64,000 nucleotides of DNA from Klebsiella electrica (GTDB lineage Bacteria > Pseudomonadota > Gammaproteobacteria > Enterobacterales > Enterobacteriaceae), in NCBI RefSeq assembly GCF_006711645.1, contig NZ_CP041247.1, forward strand, positions 1,116,001 to 1,180,000, written 5' to 3'. The notes under the pieces are model-generated. The model searched no databases, was not told the DNA's origin, and saw only the letters and a list, made by a program, of their open reading frames with translations. A program made the translations under genes and the position numbers. Below are positions 55,278 to 64,000 of this stretch, in pieces; position 1 is the stretch's first letter, and the number at the start of each line of letters is the position of its first letter.

Positions 55278-56069
55278 TTAACTAATAAACTGTTGCAGCA
55301 CGCGGCTGCCAAAGTAAGCCAGCGTCAGCAGGCCTGCGCCGGTGACGTTAAACCAGACCACCCGACGACCGCGCCATCCTTCATGATAGTGGCCCCACAA
55401 CAGAACGATATAGACGAACCACGCGACGATCGACAGCACGGCTTTATCGATATTTTCCGTGCCAAACAGGTTATGCATATAAAACAAACCGGTGCACAGC
55501 GTCAGCGTCAGCAGGACCACCCCGACCTGGGTAATATGAAACATTTTACGCTCGATACTCATCAGCGGCGGCATTTCATGGCTGAAGGCCAGCTTTTTGT
55601 TCTTCAGCTGATAATCGATCCATGCCAGCTGGAGCGCATACAGCGCGGCAATAATCAGCGTCGCGTACGAGAAGAGCGACAGGCCGATGTGCACCAGCAT
55701 TCCCGGCGTGGTTTCCAGATGGGTGATGTATTCGTTCGGCACGAAAGTGGCGAAAGCCAGGTTAATCAACGCAAATGCGTAGACGATAGGCAGCAGCAGC
55801 CAGCCGCGGTTGCGCGATGCGACGATAGTCATCACGCTACAGATCATCAGACTGACCAGCGAACCGACGTTCAATAAACTGAGATTCTGTCCACTCTCGC
55901 CGCCGGGGAAAATACGTGACTCCAGCGCAAAAGCATGACAAATCAACGCAATAGTTGCGGAAAGAATCGCCATTCGCCGCCAGCTGCTGTTTTTTTGCAA
56001 CAGGCCGGGGATGATCAGCGCAAGGCTGATGGAGTAGGCGACAAGCGCGAGCAGAGCAAAAACAGGCAT
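55278..56069 (-). CDS. ypjD: YpjD, cytochrome c assembly (CcsA)-like membrane protein
   Basis: 263 residues with eight predicted membrane helices and the CcsA/ResC-like segment HIGLSLFSYATLIIAALYA. It lies between corB and the divergent ffh, the normal enterobacterial location. Its relation to cytochrome c assembly is by fold; involvement in metal transport with CorB has been suggested from the conserved neighbourhood. Confidence 0.93.
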   Translation of the reverse strand: MPVFALLALVAYSISLALIIPGLLQKNSSWRRMAILSATIALICHAFALESRIFPGGESGQNLSLLNVGSLVSLMICSVMTIVASRNRGWLLLPIVYAFALINLAFATFVPNEYITHLETTPGMLVHIGLSLFSYATLIIAALYALQLAWIDYQLKNKKLAFSHEMPPLMSIERKMFHITQVGVVLLTLTLCTGLFYMHNLFGTENIDKAVLSIVAWFVYIVLLWGHYHEGWRGRRVVWFNVTGAGLLTLAYFGSRVLQQFIS

Positions 56070-56235
56070 ATGGGTGTCGACTGTTGACTAAATAAGAAAG
56101 AGAAGCAGTATAGCGTCACGCGACGTCGGCTCCAACCGTTGCATCACATCGCGCGTCATGTCGTGTTATACTGCGCCAAATCCGTGTTTTCGTGTCGCTG
56201 CTGCGACCGACAGTTTCCACCTCAGGCGAGAGACA

Positions 56236-57600
56236 ATGTTTGATAATTTAACCGATCGTTTGTCGCGTTCGCTGCGCAACATTAGCGGCCGCGGACGCCT
56301 TACCGAAGACAATATTAAAGACACCCTGCGTGAAGTTCGCATGGCGTTGCTGGAAGCAGACGTCGCGCTGCCTGTTGTTCGTGACTTCATCAGCCGCGTT
56401 AAAGAGAGCGCGGTGGGTCATGAAGTAAACAAAAGCCTGACCCCGGGTCAGGAGTTTGTCAAAATCGTACGTAACGAGCTGGTTGCGGCGATGGGCGAAG
56501 AGAACCAGGCGCTGGATTTAGCCGCTCAGCCACCGGCCGTCGTGCTGATGGCGGGTCTGCAGGGTGCGGGTAAAACCACCAGCGTCGCCAAGCTGGGTAA
56601 ATTCCTGCGTGAGAAGCACAAGAAGAAAGTGCTGGTAGTCTCCGCGGACGTTTATCGCCCGGCGGCGATTAAACAGCTGGAAACGCTGGCACAGCAGGTT
56701 AACGTTGATTTCTTCCCGTCCGATGTGGGCCAGAAGCCGATCGATATCGTGAACGCCGCGCTGAAAGAAGCGAAGCTGAAATTCTACGACGTGCTGCTGG
56801 TGGATACCGCCGGTCGTCTGCACGTTGATGAAGCGATGATGGACGAAATCAAACAGGTCCACGCTTCGCTTAACCCGGTAGAAACGCTGTTCGTCGTTGA
56901 TGCGATGACCGGCCAGGATGCCGCGAATACCGCCAAAGCGTTTAACGAAGCGCTGCCGCTGACCGGCGTGGTGCTGACTAAAGTCGATGGCGACGCTCGC
57001 GGCGGTGCCGCGCTGTCGATTCGCCATATCACCGGCAAACCGATTAAGTTCCTTGGCGTGGGTGAAAAGACCGAAGCGCTGGAGCCGTTCCACCCGGATC
57101 GTATTGCTTCCCGTATTCTCGGCATGGGCGACGTGCTGTCGCTGATCGAAGATATCGAGAGCAAGGTTGACCGCGCGCAGGCCGAGAAACTGGCCTCCAA
57201 GCTGAAGAAAGGCGATGGTTTCGACCTCACCGATTTCCTCGAGCAATTGCGTCAGATGAAAAACATGGGCGGCATGGCCAGCCTGATGGGCAAACTGCCA
57301 GGCATGGGGCAGATCCCGGACAACGTGAAATCGCAGATGGATGACAAAGTGCTGGTGCGGATGGAGGCGATCATCAACTCGATGACCCTGAAAGAGCGCG
57401 CTAAGCCGGAAATCATTAAAGGTTCACGTAAGCGTCGCATCGCCGCCGGCTGCGGGATGCAGGTGCAGGATGTGAACCGTCTGCTGAAGCAGTTCGACGA
57501 TATGCAGCGCATGATGAAGAAGATGAAATCGAAAGGCGGCATGATGAAGATGATGCGCGGGATGAAAGGGATGATGCCGCCAGGATTCCCAGGTCGCTAA
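56236..57600 (+). CDS. ffh: Ffh, signal recognition particle GTPase
   Basis: Ffh binds 4.5S RNA and signal sequences of membrane proteins. The start MFDNLTDRLSRSLRN at 56236 has GGCGAGAG upstream. N domain, G domain with GLQGAGKTTSVAKLGKFL (Walker A), DTAGRL and TKVDGDARGG, then the Met-rich M domain ending MKGMMPPGFPGR. 454 residues. Confidence 0.98.
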   Translation: MFDNLTDRLSRSLRNISGRGRLTEDNIKDTLREVRMALLEADVALPVVRDFISRVKESAVGHEVNKSLTPGQEFVKIVRNELVAAMGEENQALDLAAQPPAVVLMAGLQGAGKTTSVAKLGKFLREKHKKKVLVVSADVYRPAAIKQLETLAQQVNVDFFPSDVGQKPIDIVNAALKEAKLKFYDVLLVDTAGRLHVDEAMMDEIKQVHASLNPVETLFVVDAMTGQDAANTAKAFNEALPLTGVVLTKVDGDARGGAALSIRHITGKPIKFLGVGEKTEALEPFHPDRIASRILGMGDVLSLIEDIESKVDRAQAEKLASKLKKGDGFDLTDFLEQLRQMKNMGGMASLMGKLPGMGQIPDNVKSQMDDKVLVRMEAIINSMTLKERAKPEIIKGSRKRRIAAGCGMQVQDVNRLLKQFDDMQRMMKKMKSKGGMMKMMRGMKGMMPPGFPGR

Positions 57601-57607
57601 TACGCGT

Positions 57608-57717
57608 CATAATTCAAGCCGCAGATGCGTTGGCTGCATTCGCTCACCCCGGTCACGTACTTGTGTACGCTCCCGGGGATTTGCTCACTTGCCGCCTGCC
57701 TGCAACTCGAATTATTT
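57608..57717. repeat. Imperfect palindromic intergenic repeat (about 110 bp)
   Basis: The ends ATAATTCAAGCCGCAG and CTGCAACTCGAATTAT are inverted copies, with further partial complementarity inside (CACCCCGGTCACGTAC against GTACGCTCCCGGGG). It looks like a mobile intergenic repeat of the kind scattered in enterobacterial genomes. It separates ffh from rpsP. Confidence 0.6.
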
Positions 57718-57782
57718 AGCGTATTGTAGTTTTGAATTGATTTTTGCACAGAAATCAGTAAAATTTTCGGGCTTTTAATATG

Positions 57783-58089
<307 letters not shown>

Positions 58090-58107
58090 TCTGTCACGGT
58101 GGTCATG

Positions 58108-58656
58108 ATGAGCAAGCAACACACCGCACAAGCACCTGTTGATCCGATCGTATTGGGCAAGATGGGTTCTTCCTACGGTATCCGTGGTTGGCTCAGAGTG
58201 TTTTCCTCCACCGAAGACGCCGAAAGCATTTTTGACTATCAGCCCTGGTTAATCCAGAAGGCGGGTCAGTGGCAGGTCGTTGAGCTGGAAAGCTGGCGCC
58301 ACCATAATCAGGACATCGTTATTAAGCTGAAAGGCATTGACGATCGTGATGCTGCGAATCTGCTGACGAATTGCGAAATTGTCGTGGACTCCTCGCAGCT
58401 GCCGAAGCTCGAAGAGGGTGACTATTACTGGAAAGACCTGATGGGCTGCCAGGTAGTAACCACAGAAGGCTATGGCCTGGGTAAAGTCATCGACATGATG
58501 GAAACCGGGTCAAATGACGTTCTCGTCATTAAGGCAAACCTGAAAGATGCATTTGGTATCAAGGAGCGGCTGGTTCCGTTCCTCGATGGGCAGGTTATCA
58601 AGAAAGTCGATCTCGCTACTCGCACAATCGAAGTAGACTGGGATCCTGGTTTTTAA
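58108..58656 (+). CDS. rimM: RimM, 16S rRNA processing protein
   Basis: RimM helps mature the 30S head and binds S19. The start at 58108 ([20 protein letters not shown]) gives 182 residues as in E. coli; two earlier in-frame starts are only one to three codons upstream. N-terminal beta-barrel ([14 protein letters not shown]) and PRC-like C-terminal domain ([13 protein letters not shown]). Confidence 0.97.
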   Translation: MSKQHTAQAPVDPIVLGKMGSSYGIRGWLRVFSSTEDAESIFDYQPWLIQKAGQWQVVELESWRHHNQDIVIKLKGIDDRDAANLLTNCEIVVDSSQLPKLEEGDYYWKDLMGCQVVTTEGYGLGKVIDMMETGSNDVLVIKANLKDAFGIKERLVPFLDGQVIKKVDLATRTIEVDWDPGF

Positions 58657-58687
58657 ATTCTCCGGATAAACGGTAAAAGACGGCGCT

Positions 58688-59455
58688 ATGTGGATTGGCA
58701 TAATTAGCCTGTTTCCTGAAATGTTCCGCGCAATTACCGATTACGGGGTAACTGGCCGGGCAGTAAAAAATGGCCTGCTGAGCATCCAGAGCTGGAGTCC
58801 TCGTGACTTTGCTCATGACCGGCACCGTACCGTGGACGATCGTCCTTACGGCGGCGGACCGGGGATGCTAATGATGGTGCAACCCTTACGGGACGCCATT
58901 CACACAGCAAAAGCCGCGGCAGGTGAAGGCGCAAAGGTGATTTATCTGTCACCTCAGGGACGCAAGCTTGATCAAGCGGGCGTCAGCGAACTGGCCACGA
59001 ATCAGAAACTGATTCTGGTGTGCGGTCGCTACGAAGGCATAGATGAGCGCGTAATCCAGACCGAAATTGACGAAGAATGGTCAATCGGTGATTACGTCCT
59101 CAGCGGTGGTGAGTTACCAGCCATGACGCTGATTGACTCCGTTTCCCGGTTTATTCCGGGGGTTCTGGGTCATGAAGCATCGGCAACGGAAGATTCCTTT
59201 GCCGATGGATTACTGGACTGCCCACACTATACCCGTCCTGAAGTGTTAGAAGAGATGGAAGTACCGCCAGTTTTGCTGTCGGGAAACCATGCTGAGATTC
59301 GTCGCTGGCGTTTGAAACAGTCGCTGGGCCGTACCTGGCTTAGAAGACCTGAACTTTTGGAAAACCTGGCTCTGACTGAAGAGCAAGCAAAGTTGCTGGC
59401 GGAGTTCAAAACTGAACACGTAAAACAGCAGCATAAACATGATGGGATGGCGTAA
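58688..59455 (+). CDS. trmD: tRNA (guanine-37-N1)-methyltransferase
   Basis: TrmD methylates G37 of tRNAs, preventing frameshifting. The 255-residue SPOUT enzyme has the SAM-binding trefoil-knot segments [24 protein letters not shown] and [15 protein letters not shown]. Third gene of the operon. Confidence 0.98.
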   Translation: MWIGIISLFPEMFRAITDYGVTGRAVKNGLLSIQSWSPRDFAHDRHRTVDDRPYGGGPGMLMMVQPLRDAIHTAKAAAGEGAKVIYLSPQGRKLDQAGVSELATNQKLILVCGRYEGIDERVIQTEIDEEWSIGDYVLSGGELPAMTLIDSVSRFIPGVLGHEASATEDSFADGLLDCPHYTRPEVLEEMEVPPVLLSGNHAEIRRWRLKQSLGRTWLRRPELLENLALTEEQAKLLAEFKTEHVKQQHKHDGMA

Positions 59456-59491
59456 GCCCCCAATATCAGTTTACCCAGGATAAGAGATTAA

Positions 59492-59842
<351 letters not shown>

Positions 59843-59870
59843 GATTCGCTTTCGCGACATCCTGATGAAA

Positions 59871-59901
59871 AGGGCTGGCCTGATGGGCCGGCCCTTTTTT
59901 T
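59871..59901 (+). terminator. Terminator of the rpsP-rplS operon
   Basis: AGGGCTGGCC pairs with GGCCGGCCCT around a short loop, followed by a run of T, 29 bp after the rplS stop. Confidence 0.88.
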
Positions 59902-59923
59902 ATCCTCAATTTAACCATTCTGA

Positions 59924-59938
59924 TGTAAATCATTTACA
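59924..59938 (+). promoter_or_regulatory. Candidate Fur-like operator before the DUF2946 gene
   Basis: TGTAAATCATTTACA is a near-perfect palindrome 26 bp before the GTG start. It agrees with the 7-1-7 Fur pattern (TGATAATNATTATCA) at ten of fourteen positions. Binding by Fur is a guess supported by the likely metal-related function of the operon. Confidence 0.35.
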
Positions 59939-59963
59939 ATATCGCTCTCATTTCGGAGGGGCG

Positions 59964-60404
59964 GTGGTCAGTAAACTTTCTCAACAATCAGCATTCAAAC
60001 GGCGGGCCGCATGGCTGGCGTTGTTTTCGATCCTGCTGATTGTGATTGCGCCGCTGATCTCGGTCTCACTGCAAAAAGATCCGCTGAGCGCTATGCCCGG
60101 CATGCATCATGCGATGATGATGGCGGACATGCCGCATGAGCAGACGATGTCCCACCCGGCGGTTTCTCCTGCGCCGCAGTCGACGCACACGATGCCGCTC
60201 GACCATGCGGAGGCCTGTGGCTACTGCGTGCTGCTGGCCCACGTTCCGGGGCTGCTCTTTGCGCTGGCGCTGCTTCTCTCCGCCGTCCTGCGTCGCGTGC
60301 GCGTTCTTTTTTCCTGCCTGGTGCTAAAGCGTCGGCATTACTTCCCCTGGCTGTACCCCGAAACCCGCGCGCCGCCGCAGCGCTCTGCTTTTTCTGCCTT
60401 CTAA
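59964..60404 (+). CDS. DUF2946 membrane protein
   Basis: 146 residues from a GTG with GGAGGGG upstream. Two hydrophobic helices flank a His/Met-rich periplasmic segment (PGMHHAMMMADMPHEQTMSH) and a CGYC motif. DUF2946 proteins usually neighbour TonB-dependent receptors or PepSY proteins and are thought to take part in metal handling. Followed by the PepSY gene, probably one operon. Confidence 0.75.
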   Translation: MVSKLSQQSAFKRRAAWLALFSILLIVIAPLISVSLQKDPLSAMPGMHHAMMMADMPHEQTMSHPAVSPAPQSTHTMPLDHAEACGYCVLLAHVPGLLFALALLLSAVLRRVRVLFSCLVLKRRHYFPWLYPETRAPPQRSAFSAF

Positions 60405-60458
60405 AAATAACGATGCGCACAGCGCTACGTCCTCTTGTTGCTTTCAGAAAGGAAAAGT

Positions 60459-61823
60459 ATGACTACCTGCACCTCGCGCGCGGCATGGCTGAACCTGCTG
60501 CGACGCCTCCATTTTTATATTGGTCTGTTTGTCGGGCCGTTTATCTTCGTGGCGGCCCTCACCGGGACGCTGTACGTGGCCACTCCGCAGCTGGAGAACT
60601 GGCTCTATCAGGATGCTCTGCATGGTTCGCTGAACGGCGAACGTCAGCCGCTTAGCGCCCAGCTGGCGGTTGCGGAAGAGACGACTCAGGGGAATCTTCG
60701 TTTACAGGCGCTGCGCCCGGCCATTAAGGCCGGGGAGACCACGCGGGTGATGTTTGCCGATCCGCTGTTGGGCGTGTCTGAGTCCCGGGCTATCTTTATC
60801 GACCCGGTAACGCTGAAGGTGAAGGGCGATATGACGGTCTATGGAACCAGCGGAATTCTACCGCTACGCCAGTGGATCGATTACGCCCATAGATCGTTGC
60901 TGCTTGGGGATAGCGGCCGGCTCTATAGCGAGCTGGCGGCATCCTGGATGTGGGTTGCGGCACTCGGTGGCATTGTCCTTTGGGCGATGACTCGTCCCCG
61001 TAAGCGGATAAATAACCGTATGCAGAATAGCCGTCGCCTGCATGTTTCTCTGGGCTGGGCGCTACTGGCCGGTATGCTGCTCTTCTCCGCCACCGGGCTG
61101 ACCTGGTCGCAGTGGGCCGGTGGCAATGTGGATAAAATGCGCGCGGCATTCGGCTGGTTGACGCCGCAGGTGAATACGCAACTGCATAGCGCCATGCCGA
61201 TGCCGCATGATCCGCATGCCGGACATCACATGGCGCATAGGGCAGATGCGGCGCCGGCGCCGAAAGGCGAACAGTTTGATCGGATGCTGACGATTGCGCG
61301 GGCGGCGGGGCTCGATGCCAGCAAGCTGGAAATCCGCCCTCCGGCAGCGGCGGGGCGGGCGTGGACGGTCAATGAGATTGACCGAAGCTGGCCTACGCAG
61401 GTAGACGCCATAGCGGTGGATGGGGAGAGCATGCAGGTTGTCGATCGCACCCGCTTTGCCAGTTTCCCGCTCATGGCGAAGCTGACCCGCTGGGGCATCG
61501 ATTTCCATATGGGGATTCTGTTTGGTCTTGCCAATCAACTGCTGCTGATCGCGTTTGGGATCGCGCTGTGCGTGATGATTGTGGTGGGATATCGCCTGTG
61601 GTGGATCCGCCGCCCGGCGCATGCGGCGTTTAATCCGGCGAATACCCTGATTCAGGCCTGGTTCAACCTCGGATGGCCTGCCCGCGCGCTCACGCTGGCG
61701 ATAGCAGTCATGTTGGGGCTGGCGCTACCGTTAATGGGCGCCAGCCTCGCGGCAGGACTGGTCGTTGACTCTCTGCGCTGGCGGGCGGCAACGGCCGCCA
61801 TGCTCGCGAAGTCGGCCGACTAA
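60459..61823 (+). CDS. PepSY-associated membrane protein (PiuB-like)
   Basis: 454 residues starting at an ATG with AGGAAA upstream. The N-terminal RRLHFYIGLFVGPFIFVAALTGTLYV is the first helix of the PepSY_TM family (given here in part); further helices lie near residues 170-190, 220-240, 350-380 and 410-440. A His-rich loop (HDPHAGHHMAHR) and PepSY-like segments face the periplasm. Related proteins act in siderophore-iron reduction or copper handling. Confidence 0.8.
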   Translation: MTTCTSRAAWLNLLRRLHFYIGLFVGPFIFVAALTGTLYVATPQLENWLYQDALHGSLNGERQPLSAQLAVAEETTQGNLRLQALRPAIKAGETTRVMFADPLLGVSESRAIFIDPVTLKVKGDMTVYGTSGILPLRQWIDYAHRSLLLGDSGRLYSELAASWMWVAALGGIVLWAMTRPRKRINNRMQNSRRLHVSLGWALLAGMLLFSATGLTWSQWAGGNVDKMRAAFGWLTPQVNTQLHSAMPMPHDPHAGHHMAHRADAAPAPKGEQFDRMLTIARAAGLDASKLEIRPPAAAGRAWTVNEIDRSWPTQVDAIAVDGESMQVVDRTRFASFPLMAKLTRWGIDFHMGILFGLANQLLLIAFGIALCVMIVVGYRLWWIRRPAHAAFNPANTLIQAWFNLGWPARALTLAIAVMLGLALPLMGASLAAGLVVDSLRWRAATAAMLAKSAD

Positions 61824-61827
61824 GTGC

Positions 61828-62310
61828 CTACGGCGTGCTGATGACTACCGTGACGCGGCGGTTTTCAGCACGTCCTTTCGCCGTATCGTTGCTGGCAATA
61901 GGATATTTTTTACCTAACCCGCGGGTGGTTAAATTGCTGCGCGGGATATTGGCTCCCTTCGCCCAGGCATCCGCGACGATGTCGGCGCGTTTAAGCGACA
62001 GCGTTTCGTTATAGCTGTTTTCACCGTAGTTATCGGTGTGCCCATCTAACCGCGCGTGCGTAATCCCGGTAGACGCCAGGCGAGAGGCCATTTTCTGGAT
62101 TTGCGCCAGACTATCGCTGCGCAGATGGTAGTCGTTTTTATCAAACAGGATGCTGTCGGACAAACCCAGAGACCAGTCGCCATCGCTTTGCGTAAAGCCG
62201 TAAGACTGCATGGCGGCAACCTGTTCCTGAGAGAATTTTCCTTGCGGGGCCCGGCAGCCGGTGAGTAAAACCGCGGCCATCAGCGCGGGAGTAAAATATT
62301 TCCTGATCAT
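61828..62310 (-). CDS. yfiB: YfiB, OmpA-like outer-membrane lipoprotein
   Basis: YfiB releases repression of the diguanylate cyclase YfiN by sequestering YfiR. The start MIRKYFTPALMAAVLLTGC (Cys19 lipobox) at 62310 has AGGAAC upstream. The OmpA-like peptidoglycan-binding domain shows LDGHTDNYGENSYNETLSLKRA (cited in part) and RGLGKKYPI. 160 residues. Last gene of yfiRNB. Confidence 0.95.
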   Translation of the reverse strand: MIRKYFTPALMAAVLLTGCRAPQGKFSQEQVAAMQSYGFTQSDGDWSLGLSDSILFDKNDYHLRSDSLAQIQKMASRLASTGITHARLDGHTDNYGENSYNETLSLKRADIVADAWAKGANIPRSNLTTRGLGKKYPIASNDTAKGRAENRRVTVVISTP

Positions 62311-62321
62311 GGTTGTTCCTT

Positions 62322-63545
62322 TTATTTTTGTCCTTGCGCAAGACGCCGGTGTTTCATCCGATACATATTTTGATCGGCGAACTCCTGCAGGTTCTCCGCG
62401 CACGCGTGTTCCCAGGCCAGCGCGTAGCCGATGCTGAGTGACAGGGTCGTAGTGTGGCCGTTATGCAGATTAAACGGCTTGAGAAACTGGCCGGATAACG
62501 ATACGCAGAGCGCCTTCACTTCCGCCTCTGAGTGAACGTCACGTAGCAAGATTGCGAATTCGTCACCGCCTAAACGCCAGGCCTGATGGCGCTTGCTGGC
62601 AAAACTCATCAGCCGGCTGGCGACTTCGATGAGGACCTTGTCGCCCGTCGCATGACCCCAGTTATCATTAATCAGCTTAAAATTATCGCCATCAAGAAAG
62701 AGTAGCGCCGAACTGCGTCTGGCGGTCTCATCTTTCATTAATGTACTGATAACGTTGCGAAACGCAGCGCGATTGGCCAGCCCGGTGAGAGGATCGTGCA
62801 ACGAGGTGCGTAACAGCTGGGCATTTTTAGCCTGTAGCTGCTGCTGCCAGTCCTCCATTTCACCCAACAGGCTATTAAAGTCCTGGGCAAACAGATGGAA
62901 CTCCTCGATACGCTCTTCAGGGACCCGGCGGGAGAAGTGGCGGTTTTCCCGGATATCATGGACCACCTCGGTAATGCTTTGTAAGGCGGCGACGATACCG
63001 TGGTGCAGAGAATGCGTCAGCAATAAGGCGATGAATGAGGCCAGCAGAATACTGCCGGTTAACACGATAATGGATATGCCGAGGAAGTGGCTTATCAGGC
63101 TGTCCAGCGCCGTCAGCCGAAGTTCGCCGATGACCTTCCCCTGATGCCAGATTGGCTGGGTTGTGGGTTCGGGAAACAGCCATTGGCTGATGATGCCGCT
63201 GAGTTTTTCCTGCCGAACCAGGTCCGTATTACGCCAGACGGCAAAGTGATTTTGCTGGCTATCCAGTACCAGCGCTTCTGAGAACTGCCCCTGCTTTCCG
63301 AGCGTGGCCAGCGTCTCTTCTGCCGCGGCGCTATCAGCGAAAACCAGCGCCGCTTCAAGACTACGGCTCATTGTGGCGGCCGTCAGCGCCTGATTCTTCT
63401 GCGCATACTGTTTCAAGGTAAAGACTGATGCGGTACTCAGCAATAGCCAGACCAGGGTCATAGAGATAACAACGCTTATCACACTGATGCGGCGTAGTGC
63501 TCGTTTAAAAGTGGGGCGCGGAGCCTGAGAGAAATCCTTATTCAT
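62322..63545 (-). CDS. dgcN: YfiN/DgcN, membrane diguanylate cyclase
   Basis: Makes cyclic di-GMP and promotes attachment; inhibited by periplasmic YfiR. The start [18 protein letters not shown] at 63545 overlaps the yfiR stop. Two helices flank a periplasmic domain (about residues 20-160), then HAMP and a GGDEF domain with intact [11 protein letters not shown]. 407 residues. Confidence 0.95.
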   Translation of the reverse strand: MNKDFSQAPRPTFKRALRRISVISVVISMTLVWLLLSTASVFTLKQYAQKNQALTAATMSRSLEAALVFADSAAAEETLATLGKQGQFSEALVLDSQQNHFAVWRNTDLVRQEKLSGIISQWLFPEPTTQPIWHQGKVIGELRLTALDSLISHFLGISIIVLTGSILLASFIALLLTHSLHHGIVAALQSITEVVHDIRENRHFSRRVPEERIEEFHLFAQDFNSLLGEMEDWQQQLQAKNAQLLRTSLHDPLTGLANRAAFRNVISTLMKDETARRSSALLFLDGDNFKLINDNWGHATGDKVLIEVASRLMSFASKRHQAWRLGGDEFAILLRDVHSEAEVKALCVSLSGQFLKPFNLHNGHTTTLSLSIGYALAWEHACAENLQEFADQNMYRMKHRRLAQGQK

Positions 63546-63999
63546 GCGCGTTATTCCGGGCAAGCATCAGTACGTCTGGACTAACCCGCACACCGCTGTG
63601 TGTCAGGACATCCAGATTCACGGAGAATCTGACCCTTTTGTCATTTATGATCAGGCAAAAAGCACTGCCGATTGCACACTCGCTATTTTGTTCTGCAATG
63701 AGTAACAGGGGACGCGATGGGTATTCCGCCGTGAGCTTCGCCTGTTGAGAGGGCGACTCGCTGCCAAAATAAAATCCATCGCAGACCGTGTTCAGCGCTT
63801 CTTCTGTATTACGCACAATGACCGGTTTGTACGGTAAAGTCTCAGGTTGTTCCTGAGCCAGGCTGTAGGTATAACGCGAGGTAGAAAAAATACACAACCT
63901 GGGCGGGCCAGATAATGCTGGCCAGCGGGTATAGGTGACGATACCCGAAACAATAGCCCGGACATTTTTAGGCGCGTCTGCGGCAAAAGCGGGATAGCC
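63538..63999 (-). CDS. yfiR: YfiR, periplasmic repressor of YfiN (5' end cut by the window)
   Basis: The frame is open to the right edge and reads [19 protein letters not shown] just inside it, so the signal peptide lies outside. The conserved Cys residues (LCIFS, VCDGF, NSECAIG, FCLII) that form disulfides in YfiR are present. It is the first gene of yfiRNB, overlapping yfiN. Confidence 0.93.
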   Translation of the reverse strand, partial: GYPAFAADAPKNVRAIVSGIVTYTRWPALSGPPRLCIFSTSRYTYSLAQEQPETLPYKPVIVRNTEEALNTVCDGFYFGSESPSQQAKLTAEYPSRPLLLIAEQNSECAIGSAFCLIINDKRVRFSVNLDVLTHSGVRVSPDVLMLARNNAHE

Positions 64000-64000
64000 C

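Overview
The window looks like a chromosomal segment of an enterobacterium, most probably Klebsiella or a close relative. This rests on the gene-for-gene match of the right end (ssrA, smpB, ratA, rnfH, bamE, recN, nadK, grpE, corB, ypjD, ffh, rpsP-rimM-trmD-rplS, yfiRNB) to the enterobacterial order and on the tmRNA tag ANDENYALAA. The genus is an inference; no search was possible.

Layout. (1) 1-18.7 kb: the distal half of a type VI secretion (T6SS) cluster. It holds tssL (open at the left edge), a frameshifted vgrG, a DUF4123 effector adaptor, two lipoproteins, a DUF2235 phospholipase (Tle1), PAAR, an unknown membrane protein, tssM, two tandem DUF3304 lipoproteins, a second Tle1, then tssJ, tssF and tssG. 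Genes are packed head to tail with 4-bp overlaps. (2) 18.74-29.54 kb: a complete P4-type phage satellite: crr, alpha primase-helicase, small early genes, the CI-RNA immunity leader, vis, ori iterons, sid-delta-psu, cos and an integrase. The psu/cos-to-int slot, a known cargo hotspot in P4 elements, carries a HEPN-domain protein and a PD-(D/E)XK nuclease. (3) 29.54-47.99 kb: a second AT-rich island with its own integrase beside ssrA. It carries DUF6387, AlpA, three tyrosine recombinases plus a coiled-coil protein, small lipoproteins, a mobC-relaxase pair, a phosphoribosyltransferase-like/NADAR operon, a membrane protein/NA37 operon and unknown membrane proteins. (4) 47.99-64 kb: core genome with translation, ribosome-maturation, SOS and heat-shock genes, a DUF2946/PepSY membrane pair and yfiRNB, cut at the right edge within yfiR.

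Both islands appear to sit in tandem at the 3' end of ssrA. A partial ssrA 3' end lies at 29534, preceded by a copy of the ssrA terminator at the same 38-nt spacing, and a second degenerate copy lies at 18740. The T6SS cluster is probably the original chromosomal neighbour of ssrA.

The most interesting points are the phosphoribosyltransferase-NADAR operon, the two-gene cargo of the P4 hotspot, the NA37/membrane operon, the recombinase trio, and the 539-bp tandem immunity-gene units, each carrying a fossil of the toxin gene's 5' end.
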